This document shows, piece by piece, positions 10,133 through 20,825 of a DNA stretch of 64,000 nucleotides. This DNA comes from Strobilurus pachycystidiatus (lineage: Eukaryota > Basidiomycota > Agaricomycetes > Agaricales > Physalacriaceae). The position numbers and the translations under genes are program-made. The stretch lies in the NCBI GenBank assembly GCA_019915135.1, contig JAHLMK010000007.1, positions 744,001 through 808,000 on the forward strand, read 5' to 3'. Position 1 is the first letter of the stretch, and each line of letters starts with the position of its first letter. A model generated the notes under the pieces. That model was not told the DNA's origin. It searched no databases and saw nothing but the letters and a program-made list of their open reading frames with translations.

Positions 10133-10761
10133 ATGCCCGAAGCACGTCCGGACAAAAGATCGTCTATTATGCAGTGGTTGTCGTCTGTCGACGAGGACCC
10201 TTTCCCCCCCTCCGCTCCGGACTCGCCGCATGATGCGGAGTTCTTGCTGTGGGAGGACCCTTGGTCGGGTTCTGTCGAGCAATGGTCTAATGATGTGTGG
10301 TCGACGTGTCACGAGCCTTGGTCGGGTTCTGTTGAACAATGGTCGCCGACTGGTATTATGTGGTACCGGCTGGTAAATCTCGCGTGGCGGTACAAAAAAA
10401 GGATCCACCGGCGCCCACCATGTCACGGTGGATGTGGTTGCGAAGAGATCCACAAATTCACTACCAAATTTGATGCGTACGCCACAATCATGAAGTACCT
10501 TTCTCGTACTAAGACCTTATGCGTCTTCCCATGTAGATACATCAACGACATCAGCCCTTATATCCACCATCTTCCAACCTATTGGACTGTGGAATGGGAG
10601 ACTGAGGGGCCTCACGAAGATCCCGGTTACGACTGGGAAACTTATCACGAAGCGGTCAGTGACTTGGAGGACCTTGAACTAAAGAAACGTGTACGTTGAC
10701 ATCCCAGAGCCCTGAAAACCACTCACAGCCCTTGCAGAAAATCCTACAGCAATGCGCGTAA
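10133..10761 (+). CDS. Orphan gene B of a tandem duplicate pair
   Basis: Three exons (10133-10476, 10537-10690, 10738-10761) give 173 residues. Exon 1 encodes two near-identical Trp-rich units (DPWSGSVEQWSND and EPWSGSVEQWSPT) and a Cys/His group (RRPPCHGGCGCEEIH). Exon 2 is acidic with several aromatic residues (YIHHLPTYW, WETEGPHEDPGYDWETYHE) and ends LELKKR. Intron phases and donor sequences match gene A, and the 5' flanks are homologous, so the two arose by tandem duplication. Most of exon 1 has no counterpart in A, through either expansion of the Trp repeat or replacement. No signal peptide is visible; function unknown. Confidence 0.6.
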
Positions 10762-10849
10762 ACTGAATGTTACGCGTCTCGCACTCGCCCACTAAGTATC
10801 ACCTGGAAGTCTAGGCTCTTACCGCGGCAGGATCCACCATCTGGCGTTG

Positions 10850-11240
10850 TCACTATGTCTTCTAGATTGCATGACTGTGTCTACATTTCCCACTTCCCCC
10901 ACTATCATATCGGACAATCATGGACTGCATCCTGTACTCGTATCAACACTCGAATTTTTAGTCTTTGCTACTCAAGGGTCGTCGCTACCAAAAGCGACGC
11001 GAAGTACGACTTTGCCTGTGAGGCTATCCATATTGGTTTATATGTGGTCGAAGCGATTGAAGATTATACTCACACAGTCGGATTTCCTGGTGAAAGCGCG
11101 CCGGCCTTTCCACCATGTGCTGTAAGAAGTGCCGTGATGCTTGTAGGGCTCTGTAGGGATAACTTACTGTGCGGACAAGGCGATAGATCACTCAGGTTCC
11201 TTGGGGAATTATTTACGATTCTCTGAACAAGATTCTCGTC
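10850..11240 (+). other. Downstream flank of gene B, possible exons
   Basis: The segment GGATCCACCATCTGGCGTTG here corresponds to GGATCCCACCATGCGACATT behind gene A (about 9426), so the duplicated unit extends past the predicted stops. Open frames follow (for example EAIHIGLYVVEAIEDYTHTV) but could not be joined to the genes. Confidence 0.3.
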
Positions 11241-11254
11241 TGTCAGTTTCTGTC

Positions 11255-11830
11255 AGTTACTTGATCGATAGGAGTTGGCCGAGCTATGGGGATATGCAGG
11301 CAAGAAACTCACTCGACTGCTCACCGAGTTCTTGGAAGGTGATCCACTCCACTCGAAGCTGGAAGGATAGTCGAAGATGTCACCCAGTAGTGAAAGGCTC
11401 CCTGAGTCAGGTGGGAGAGGTAGTATTCTGTTTCTGATGAACTCGAATTAGCAAAGAAGAGGCAACTTCTAGGGTTTGCAAAGACATTGACTCGGAGAGG
11501 GACTGATGAGACCTTGAAGCTATAAGGCTTCGGAAGCACAGAGGGCCGTGGAAAGTGCGGGCCAGTCTACAATCCCATGATTGGAAAGAAGGGTAAGTAG
11601 AAAGGCTAACTTTGGACACAGTATTCAAGGATGATTTCATAGCTTACGACGGAGATGTTCAGAATGGGGACCTGCGCTGTTCGGTGCAGCACTGCCCTGC
11701 CAGCAACCCATTCCATTGGAGTCGCGGATAACGATGTCATGAGGCGACATACCCAAATCAACTGTCCAGAGAACGAAACCTCCCATGTGACCGTAATTAC
11801 ATGGATGATTGCAGTGGCGTGTTCATTGGC
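11255..11830 (+). pseudogene. Decayed gene of unknown family with a zinc-finger-like end
   Basis: Coding-like pieces occur in order but in shifting frames: LAELWGYAGKKLTRLLTEFL, then LELAKKRQLLGFAKTLTRRG, then RLRKHRGPWKVRASLQSHDW, then DLRCSVQHCPASNPFHWSR, then DNDVMRRHTQINCP. Frameshifts and stops (for example after DETLKL) separate them, and the gaps are too short for introns. The Cys/His spacing of the last parts resembles a C2HC zinc finger. A remnant of a duplicated cellular gene or of a transposon protein is possible. Confidence 0.45.
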
Positions 11831-12053
11831 GATGACAGAGGCCCCAGTCGTAAGTGCGTTAGGTTGCCGAGCTTACTGGCAGGAGAATGCAGGAAGTAGT
11901 GGGATTTGCAGTCGGTACAAAGGACCGGATAACATTTCAACGAAGCCAGGTCGCTGCAACTGGGAGATATGCATTTCGGACCTTCGATCCGAAGAGCCGA
12001 AGACAAGCAGCCAATCAGGATGACTCGTATTCTTGTTTTTACACCCGCCGCCG

Positions 12054-14259
12054 ATGCAGACACTCTGCCAGCGCTGCTCGTCGTCGTCGCGGACGGCGCG
12101 CAGGGCATTTGCGACCGTTGCCGACAGCGCGCGCCGACCGCCTCAGACGGTCATCGAAAAGGTGGTGCAAAAATATGCAGTCGACTTTCCCAGCGGACAG
12201 GCGGTCAAGGCGGGCGACTATGTGATGATACGCCCCGAGCACGTTATGACCCACGACAACACCGGCCCCGTCATCAGCAAGTGGGTCGCCGACACGCCGC
12301 TGCGCTGAGCACGCGACTTAACATCTGAACAGATTCAAATCCATCGGCGCCACCAGGATCCACAACCCCGCCCAGCCCGTCTTCACCCTCGACCACGACG
12401 TCCAGAACAAAACGACGAAAAACCTCGCAAAATACGCCACAATCGAGGCCTTTGCACGGCGCCATGGCGTCGACTTCTACCCCTCCGGACGCGGCATCGG
12501 ACACCAGGTCCTCGTCGAGGAGGGATACGCATACCCCAACACTCTCACCGTCGCCAGCGACAGCCACAGCAACATGTACGGCGGCGTGGGCTGCGTCGGG
12601 ACCCCGATCGTGCGCACCGACGCGGCGGCCCTATGGGCAACGGGCAAGACATGGTGGCAGGTCCCGCGCATGGTCAAGGTCGAGCTGCGAGGCAAGCTCG
12701 CGCCCGGCGTCACCGGCAAAGACGTGATTGTCGCGCTCTGTGGGTCCTTCAATCAGGATCAGGTGCTCAACGCCGCCATAGAGTTTGTGGGCGACGGTGT
12801 GGCCGCCCTATCGATAGACGAGCGGCTGACCATCGCCAACATGACCACGGAATGGGGTGCACTGGCGGGCGTGTTCCCGGTTGATGCACGGACACTGGAG
12901 TACTACGACGACGCAGTCAAGGCGATGGAACTACGGACGTTCTCTTCCAACAGTGATCTCATTCCACCTCCGCCAGAGCATCCTCGGATAAACCGGCGCC
13001 GTGTTCACCAGCTTCGCATGGCGCCACTGCAGTCGGACCCGGATGCAGAATATTCGTCTCATCTCATCTTCGACCTTTCAACGCTTGTACCCCATGTCTC
13101 TGGCCCCAACAGCGTCAAGGTCTCCACACCACTCCCCGTCCTTGAAGGGAAACGGATTGATATTCACAAAGCATACCTCGTCAGCTGCACCAACTCTCGT
13201 GTGTCCGACCTCGCTGCTGCCGCTGCCGTCATGAAAGGCCGCAAGGTCGCCCCCGGCGTCGAATTCTATGTCGCTGCGGCCAGTTCCGTCGTTCAGCAAG
13301 AATCTGAACGCCTCGGCGATTGGGAGACCCTGGTCATCTCTGGCGCGAAGGTTCTCCCTGCTGGTTGCGGTCCCTGTATCGGCCTCGGAACTGGTCTTTT
13401 AGAAGAAGGCCAGGTCGGTATCAGTGCCACAAATCGCAACTACAAAGGACGAATGGGACATCCTCTATCCCAAGCGTATCTAGCATCCCCAGCAGTCGTA
13501 GCCGCCAGTGCAATCAACGGATACATCTGCAGCCCCGAATCGCTCGACAAAGCCACTCTCCCGCAGACTAACACTCCTACATTCTCTATATCCGACGTCC
13601 CACGCACAGCAGCAGCATCCACAGGCCAAACCCAGATCCTATCAGGTTTCCCTTCCAGATTCGCTGGTCCTCTCCTCTTCGCCCCACAGGACAACCTCAA
13701 CACGGACGGTATCTATCCAGGCAAATACACCTACCAAGACGACATCACGCTCGAACGCCAGGCAGAAGTCGTGATGGAGAACTACGACCCAGGCTTCGCA
13801 CCACTCGTCGCTACCCTTCGTTCCAAGTCCCTCACCGGCACCGCCGCGATCCTCGTGTCGGGATACAACTTTGGCACTGGGTCCTCGCGCGAGCAGGCGG
13901 CGACAGCGCTCAAAGCCGCGGGCGTCCCCGTCGTTATCGCTGGCTCGTTTGGGGACATCTTCAAGCGGAATGCGATCAACAACGGGCTGGTGTGCATCGA
14001 GAGTCCGGAACTCGTCAGGGATCTCACGGAGCGGTATGCCAAGGATGGCAAACGTGGGGCAGGCGGGAGGGAAGGGGAGTTGACGGTGGACAAGGGGATT
14101 GAGATTGAGATTGGGATGACTGACGGGCGGGTAGTTGTCACGCAGGGCGAGAGACGGGAGGAGTACAAGGTGGGCACAATCGGAGCGAGCGTGCAGGAAT
14201 TGTGGATATGTGGCGGATTAGAGGGATATATCCTCAAGGAGATCCAGGCCCAGACATAG
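12054..14259 (+). CDS. LYS4: Homoaconitase, mitochondrial
   Basis: Exons 12054-12280 and 12333-14259 flank a 52-bp intron; the product is 717 residues. The start at 12054 gives an Arg/Ser-rich N-terminus (SSSSRTARRAFATVA) typical of a mitochondrial targeting peptide. Aconitase-superfamily motifs follow: HVMTHDNTGPV, FYPSGRGIGHQV, ASDSHSNMYGG. Iron-sulfur cluster cysteines lie in LVSCTNSRVSDLAAAA and AGCGPCIGLGTG, and the swivel domain has SGYNFGTGSSREQAA. Family members convert homocitrate via homoaconitate to homoisocitrate in the fungal alpha-aminoadipate route to lysine. The HVSGPNSVKV segment favours homoaconitase over aconitase. No damage is seen. Confidence 0.95.
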
Positions 14260-14269
14260 GTGATTTTAT

Positions 14270-14640
14270 GTGGAAAAGTATCCGATTATTCCGAGTTTCA
14301 TAAAGCTAGTAATGAACGCTGGTGTTGTAGATAAGTATGTATTGATAGAACGAGAAGAGAAAGTACTGCAGTGTGTGATTTTGAAGCAGGACACTGACAC
14401 CTCATCATCATGCGACGTACAACGTGGGACGGAACATCCTGACCGGATTCTTGAATACTAGACATAGTGATGCAATGTCTACAATGCCTGCATCCAACGT
14501 AGGATTCCGTTCGAAAGAGTTTACATTGATATGTCCTTATACGCACTTACCGCAGAGGTTATATATTAGTAATACAGGTAGTGCAGTAGCGGCATGAGAT
14601 GCTGTTAGCTCCTTCCTTCGGCGAAATTGATATCAAGTAC
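14270..14640. other. Intergenic between converging genes
   Basis: The 3' ends of homoaconitase (plus) and the BTB gene (minus) face each other here. No gene is recognised. Confidence 0.6.
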
Positions 14641-14648
14641 TTACTCAG

Positions 14649-15824
14649 TCAAATAGTGGTCTAGAAGGAATCAGTAAGCCATATATCCTACCGCTTGAAT
14701 GCGACTTACCCTTGCAGTGGACCACGCGGCGTTAATTGCTCGGACACGTTTTACGATAATTGATTTACATAACTTACAGTCCATATCGTTCTGCAGTAAG
14801 CCCATAGTGGCATCAATCGTTCCGGGCGACGTTCCTGGATGAGGAATTATGAGCACACTTCAAACATGTCCCTGGTGCGTACGCCACACTCACCTGGGTC
14901 TTCATTCCACAATATGCTCGCCCCCGCGAGAAGCCAAGCTCGCGCCAAAGCGCTTTGGTCGGCGAAGGTACACGACTTTGTGGGTGCATGCACTTTGAGC
15001 TTCTGGTAGACTAACTCCTTCAACTTCTCGATGCGCTCAGCATGCAAGACGAACAGCCGCTTCAGATCCCGCGGGCGCACTTGGTCGGCCATGTCATCTG
15101 TAATATCTCTCACACGAAGGGTCAGAAGGTACGACGAGGCGGCCACGGCAAGATCCTCAAGCTCAAGCCGCGATGCCATGGCGAACACAGGAAACGGCGT
15201 GCGGGGCATGAGGAAGCGGATGACGGTGTGTAGCTTCGTCGAGGGATGGATGTAGGCTTTGACATGAAGCCCGTACTCTGGAAAGAGATTGATAGCCTGG
15301 ATGAGGACCTCAAGGCCGGGCATATCGGCGAAGTCCAGATCGTAGATTGCGAGCAGGATATTGGACAAGACGGGGGCAGGCGCGGGGAACTTGACTGGCA
15401 GTGGCGGATGCCTGTCCGCTAGCAGCATCCCGAAATCATTGTCAGAGGCTTTGCAGAGGACATCGCGGTGGACATGGAATAGTGTGTTGTCTGCTGAAAT
15501 GAGTACGAAATCTGGGCGGTCGTGTGGGCCGTGCGGGCGATTGGGGTGGAATATGGCGGAGGTGTCGTGGAGGGGAGGGAAAGATTCGTCTATTCCTGTG
15601 AATTCGGGCTAGGCCGGGCTATCGGTCAGACGCTGCATGGTGGATGAAGCGGACAACTCAACGGGGGGAGTGGGCAAGTAGCTGAGCGCATCGTAGCTGT
15701 ACCACTGCCAGGGGTCGAATGCGGCGGCGGCGGCGGCCATGGCAGCATCGCCGTCAACGTCGAACTCGTCGTGGAGAGCAGACTGGAAAGTCATGGATGC
15801 AAGCTGGTTGGGAGAAAGGAACAT
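14649..15824 (-). pseudogene. BTB/POZ-domain protein with an in-frame stop codon
   Basis: The frame starts at MFLSPNQLASM (15824) and runs through an Ala-rich N-terminus to a TAG at 15609-15611. It then continues in the same frame without another start through PDFVLISADNTLFHVHRDVL, the first strand and helix of a BTB domain of the large Agaricomycete family, and on to the helical region (ASRLELEDLAVAASSYLL). A 59-bp intron (14835-14893) joins the tail. No GT donor allows the TAG to be spliced out. The gene is therefore a nonsense allele, a recent pseudogene, or a sequencing error; everything else is open. BTB proteins usually serve as adaptors for protein complexes or ubiquitin ligases. Confidence 0.75.
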
Positions 15825-15864
15825 TGGGACTTTGGCTCGCGCTGTCTTCTTAAATGATGGCCGT

Positions 15865-15951
15865 CGCGGTGCGTCATGAGAGACCTGTGGGATCAAGCCT
15901 TCCGTCCCTGCGCAATCAGTCTCTCACAGGTCTCTGATGACGCACACCGCG
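15865..15951. repeat. Imperfect inverted repeat upstream of the BTB gene
   Basis: The left arm (15865-15891, CGCGGTGCGTCATGAGAGAC...) and right arm (15923-15951) are nearly perfect reverse complements over about 27 bases, with a 31-base loop. It lies 40 bp upstream of the BTB start codon, so it could be an operator-like site or form a hairpin. Confidence 0.75.
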
Positions 15952-16155
15952 TCATCTCCTCCACTTGGCGCGGCCTGTCACGAGACCGAGTCTCGCACCG
16001 CTGTCAATGCACTTTAGCCGCTAAGGCGAGTCAAGAAGTCTTAAGACGTTTACTCTACACGCGACTATTTATGTTGTATGGAGCATACTTATGCATGAGC
16101 GCAAGTCATCTATGCATGTGGTTCGTTTTATCAGACATCCCTCTCAAACGGCGCT

Positions 16156-17648
16156 TCACACCTTCACAGCTGCCTCAATCACCGAGCGTCTCCTGTACCA
16201 CTGAAAAGTGGGGAGCGCTATGGCAGATAGAACCGCCCATGCGATGATTATCCCACAGTGCATACCAACTGGAGAGACAATTCGTTAGAGATACAAAATA
16301 AAGCGTAGCACTGTGGTATCGCACCTTCGTTCTTGGTAGAGAAGAGAATCGTACGAGTAGCACGCGATATGTTATAGAAAGGCATCGCATAGCCATATCG
16401 GTAGAAATGAGGCAGCACCTCGATCGGCATGTAGATGACGGACATGTTTGCTGAGGAATTGCGTTGGTAAAGGACGAGCTGAAGCGAGCTAGCGTACTCA
16501 CAAATGATCCAAAAGATGAGAAAGAACGGGATATAGCGTGGCGTGAGCAGTGTGACCATAGTCTCAAGGGCCAATCCAACAGCCAGTATGCCGGCGAAAT
16601 TCAACATCCAGAAGATGAGAAACCCGGAATGTCCAAATCTGGCAAAGCGTTATGAGCGGCTGTCCACAACAAACCACGGACGGACTCACTTTTGTGAAAA
16701 GTCAACCTGGAAGGCTCGACTCACGAGGGAGTAGCAGAGACTGATAATGAAGTAGGCGATTGCCGGACTGATCAAACGCGTTCGTATGAGACTGCCTGTC
16801 GTGAGCTTCCGCTCCAGACCCGAAAGTTCGCGAGCGACACCGCCGATCGTGACGACGAGCAAGGATAAGATGAGGAGGTAAACAAGGCCGATGGATGTCA
16901 TTGCCGAGGCAACTGGGATGTCGAAGGGAGCCACGTTGACGAGTCGATAGTTCAGTGGGTCGGCAATCACCTGCGGGGAAGTCGAGGCCAGTGTAAGCAG
17001 CGCGGAGCTGCTCAGGTTGGCAATACGCTGACGCCTGAACTGTCGAGTTATGGCGTTAAGAGCATCCTCGGCAGCTGGGCGAAGAAGGGTGCGATAAGCG
17101 CTCTCACTGCGAGCTTCCACAGCGTAGATCGTGATTGCCGACGAGGAATCGTAGTCCGAAGGCGCATTGTTCAGAGAGTGTGTTGCGTTAGGATGTACTG
17201 AAGTAGGCCGTGAGTCTTCTAGCAGACGCTGAATGTAGAAGAAGGGCATACCAACAACCGCTATCCATGTCTTCTCTTCCACAACGAGACGAGGAACATC
17301 GCCTTCCCTCACATCTGTCATCTGTTCCCAGTTTATGGTACCAGACCCAGACAACGCAAGTAGACCCTCGGTCACTGCATTCCCCACCTCTCCTCCGTCC
17401 AAATCGACAATCCAGCCACCAAGTTGATGGTCTGGTATCTTGTACAATGCTCCCCAGTAAATGCTGATGACGGCGAATGTTAAAATGCAGATGACGAGGC
17501 ATCCTAGCGAGAAGAATTTCAAGTAGAGAGCGCGCTCCCGAGAGAGGGACGCGTCCGTGAAGTGTGAGCTGAAAGGGACGGGCGCCTTGTTGAGCAAAGG
17601 TTTTTCGGTCGTGACCGCCAGGGTATTGGAGGATGCGCTTGCGCTCAT
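16156..17648 (-). CDS. SNG1/DUF3533-family membrane protein
   Basis: Four exons (17648-17252, 17197-16690, 16638-16325, 16268-16156) give 443 residues. A cytosolic N-terminus is followed by a first membrane segment (LGCLVICILTFAVISIYWGA), then the conserved luminal part with YWGALYK and GGWIVDLDGGEVGNAV. The family's conserved Asn/Ala-Thr segment (VHPNATHSL) is restored by splicing. Several further membrane segments follow, with the typical RYGYAMPFYNIS before the last ones (IIIAWAVLSAIALPTF). In yeast, SNG1 affects resistance to nitrosoguanidine and membrane lipid asymmetry; the role of fungal members is otherwise little known. The first intron is 54 bp and in frame, so a naive reading retains it. 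A TATA-like run lies at 17695-17703. Confidence 0.9.
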
Positions 17649-17849
17649 GGTTGTATGGTTGAACTGGATACCGATGCAGATCAGAGACAAGGTGTATATA
17701 TACGAGAGGGAACTCTGGCTGAGTAACATCGCGGTCGAGGATTATCCACTCAATCATGAGCGGAGGAGTCATCATAGCGCTTGCAACAGCAATTGCATGC
17801 ATGTCATTGGACCATGGGCGCGTCAAGGTCGTGCCGTGCCGTAAATGAA

Positions 17850-18210
17850 TACATTATACTTAGCTGCTTCCAGTGCTTGCTAATATCAGCACATCAATCA
17901 TTTGTATTCGCATACAAGGAACGCACTGACAAGCAGACTCGTGACCCGGTCGCGACCATTCAGTGGGACGAAGATGATACCCACGAAACTTAGGCTTCGT
18001 CGCATAGTTGACCCGACCGCGGTTCTGACTGAGACGCTTCAATTGGGCTTCCTAGCTTCTGCATCATGTCCGAGACGCGACCTGACACTTTTCGTTTGAG
18101 AGTATCAGGAGCTCGATCCAGCGCGTCATTTGGACGATCCCGCTGGGCCTGCTCGAGGAAGCAAATTAAGCAGCATATGACTTACAAGGTATAATGTACA
18201 TAACACACCA
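17850..18210. other. Intergenic, nothing recognised
   Basis: This stretch lies between the 5' end of the SNG1-like gene and the 3' end of the RPA12 gene. No coding or repeat signal was seen. Confidence 0.5.
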
Positions 18211-18216
18211 TATACA

Positions 18217-18852
18217 CTAATTGTTGACGCGCCAACCATGCTTACAAGAAGCGCACTGTAGGGCTCTGTCAGAAGTATGTTCAAGACCATCATCAAGGAG
18301 ACTTACAGTGTAAAAGACCGTCGAACCTTCGTCGGCACTTCGCAACTAAATTGTACGTGTTGTGAATAGTAGATCATCTGGTGAAGGATGAAACACACCT
18401 GCAGCTCTTTTGAGTACGCCAGCATGTGTCCACACGCTGGACATTTCTCGGATACCTACAGAAAGAACAAAGGTCAGGTCAAAGCAACGGCATGAGGGAC
18501 GATCCTCACCGCCGTTCCTTGATCGCCCTCTTCATGCCGTTTAGTTTGTGTTTTGCGTTTCTGGTGCAGCGGAGAAGGGAACGCATCCGGATGGGAATGC
18601 GTCGTGATTTCGATGTTCTCGTATGCTGATGTAAGAGTGTTTCAGAGACGCGGCAAGGTTCGAGTGGGCGACATACAGCTTGCAGGCTCTTCATGACCGC
18701 ACTGATCACAGGTTACGTGCTTTTCACTATCTTTTGGAAGGTCAAGGAGGGTACCGCATGTTGGGCAAAACAACAGAGACCCTTGAAAAAGACATTAGCG
18801 CTGGTAACAGGCGAGCTCGTGTCGACCTGCCAATTTTTTCGGCTTTGGACAT
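18217..18852 (-). CDS. RPA12: DNA-directed RNA polymerase I subunit RPA12 (TFIIS-type zinc ribbons)
   Basis: This gene is built from small exons. The N-terminal ribbon reads SLLFCPTCGTLLDLP then VTCDQCGHEE; the C-terminal ribbon reads KCPACGHMLAYSKELQ, LRSADEGSTVFYT and CASCKHGWRVNN, each on its own exon joined by GT-AG introns. The RSADEG motif is the catalytic acidic hairpin shared with TFIIS and C11, used for RNA cleavage and termination. Length is about 125 residues, normal for RPA12. The product works in the nucleolus as part of RNA polymerase I. The first intron is problematic: the exon MSKAEKIG joins in frame only with a GC donor at 18830, or with a GT donor if the A6 run near 18832 had one base fewer. 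Confidence 0.87.
18782..18830 (-). other. Predicted GC-AG intron (or homopolymer error) in RPA12
   Basis: The donor reads GCAGGT. A canonical GT lies four bases downstream but shifts the frame by one. Confidence 0.45.
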
Positions 18853-18859
18853 CGATCGT

Positions 18860-19420
18860 GACGGCGCTTAAGAAACGAATATTTTACCACGTGCAGCCTG
18901 CCGGCAGCGGCCGAATGACAAAAGGCTTCCCAAAATGGCGCCAAGCGCGAGGCGAGCTCGGCTGGCCGCCTGGACTTCTTCCATCTGGGTCGCATCTCTT
19001 GTTTCCAGAAGTGTCATGCTTTCCTTGTTCTCTGATTGCCTTGTGTTCTTCCTATGTTGCTGTCCGGCAGCCACGCCGTCCCTTTCACCCTTCTTAGCTC
19101 AAAGACAATAACATATCCCAAAACAGCTGCATCTTTTTGTTCTTGCTAGGCGCCTAAATTGCTTTGTGGGTCCAAGGGTCCACAGTATACATAAATCGCC
19201 GCAAAAAATGAGGCGCTTTCTCCAGCTCCTGGTTCATTCTCTCTCTCTCTCTCTTTTCACCGTTCTACGCTGTGCGTGGACCTTGTCCCAGTCCCGGCCC
19301 TCTACAATCACGCCAATCTTTCACGCCTCCTCCCCACTAGCAGTGCTTCACGACCCTCATCATTATCGCCCATACCCGCACCTCTAGAACATACCACTGC
19401 ATATCCACTAATCGTGATCA
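18860..19420. promoter_or_regulatory. Divergent intergenic region
   Basis: RPA12 (minus) and the Ser-rich orphan (plus) are transcribed away from each other. A TATA-like TATACATAAAT lies at about 19187, followed by a CT-rich stretch (about 19235-19258), a common initiator context in basidiomycete genes. Confidence 0.5.
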
Positions 19421-19427
19421 TCACAAG

Positions 19428-20487
19428 ATGTCTTACTCTCGCAACTCTTATATCCCAGCCTGCCCCTACCCTTCGCAGGAACGTCCTCGCAAAGCGATTC
19501 CCATCTCCCCCGCTAGGTTCGCGGACATGCGCGCGGACCTTCGTGCTCAAAAGGCCCGCTACGAGACTTTGGCGGACCAGCACCGCGCTAGCATGCACCC
19601 CACTTTACGTGCCCGTCGCCGCGCCGCGCGCCTCCATCTCAGGCTGAATACCGACCTTGCCGTCAAGTGCCCTCAGAAGATGGTCTCCGTCGACCCTCTT
19701 CCCGTCATTGACGCCTCCATCCACCCATACAGCCCGCCCGCCCGAGCCGCCTCCTCCGTGCTCTACCCCGAGATCCCTTCGCTTTTTATTCCCGGATACA
19801 GTGAGATTCGGTCCTGGGCCTCCTCGACTTCATTCCACAACCACACACCAGACGATGTTCCGGTCACTGAGACTGAGTCGTGGTTCGACGAGCTTTGCAT
19901 GGAAGCTCCATCTTCCTCTTCTGATTTCCTCTCTGATGTGTCGAGCTCCGGGTCCAGCTCCGACTCGTCCATGCTTGCGGTATATGCCCCGTCCACGCAG
20001 TCGAGCTGTGGCGAGCCCATCACGCCGGTACGCTGTTCATCTTACCTGTCAAGGGATGAAATCTAATGATATGCTTCGTAGGAGTCTTCGCCTCTCATGA
20101 TCAGGATCAAGAGGAAATCGACTTTTCTCGACGAAAGGGATGATGATTTGGCGGTCAAGCAGCCCAAGGTCAGTAAATTACCGATGGCTCTCAAGTTCAT
20201 GCCGGCTGATTCTCCCTTCTCCAGTACTTCCGCAAGAGCTGGGCCCAGTCTGTCCGTGCATGAGTATTTCAATATGATACGGTATGTCTCAACCATTCAA
20301 GATACACAGCCGCCTAAAATTGTCCCTTTACAGATCACAAAATCGTTGCAAGCAACGAACGCAAAACGACACGCCACTTCACGACCACTTTCCTTCTGTC
20401 ACGAAGCCTTATCCCACCTCACTGTCGTTATCCTTCGAACTCTCGTACCTATTCACGAACACTTCTATTCTATTCGTTATCGTTTAA
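19428..20487 (+). CDS. Ser/Pro-rich disordered hypothetical protein
   Basis: Three exons (19428-20027, 20082-20281, 20334-20487) give 317 residues. The N-terminal third is Arg-rich with a helical stretch (ADMRADLRAQKARYETLADQ). The centre is a Ser-rich acidic region (SSSSDFLSDVSSSGSSSDSS), then a basic nuclear-signal-like stretch (IRIKRKSTFLDERDDD). No domain was recognised. The C-terminal exon is hydrophobic at its end and depends on the second intron being spliced; if not spliced, the tail differs. Possibly nuclear, by composition only. Confidence 0.6.
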
Positions 20488-20499
20488 TTCGTCTCTTTC

Positions 20500-20820
20500 G
20501 GTGCTATATAATATCTGTTTCTTTCTGTTACCTGGACTTTACGAACTGTGTACCATGCTCTCTCGTTGTCGTCGCATATTGCTGTCTGTAAAACCCTGTA
20601 TCACACTCACTTCTAGCGTGTAGCTCATCAATTAGATTATGCTACATATCATCATGTTCCTTCAAATTGACGACCAGCGGGTGTCGGTGCAGATATCATT
20701 CCATATACGCCGTAGTAAGAAGAACCGGTCAATTTGTCAACATTTCAAGTGATGTTACACGAAACAGGAAGCAGGAAGCGGTACAAGTACATGACGATTC
20801 GAGCACTATCAATCGCAGAA
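20500..20820. other. Intergenic between converging genes
   Basis: The 3' flanks of the Ser-rich orphan and the SDR gene meet here; nothing else was seen. Confidence 0.5.
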
Positions 20821-20825
20821 CACAT

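Noticed and set aside
11969..12328. Overlapping frames on both strands across the start of homoaconitase
   Set aside because: They are shadows of the GC-rich LYS4 exon; only the frame starting at 12054 gives a targeting peptide and aconitase motifs.
13782..14237. 151-codon minus-strand frame inside homoaconitase
   Set aside because: Antisense shadow of a strongly coding exon; composition (Ser/Pro/Thr-rich) is the mirror of the GC-biased plus frame.
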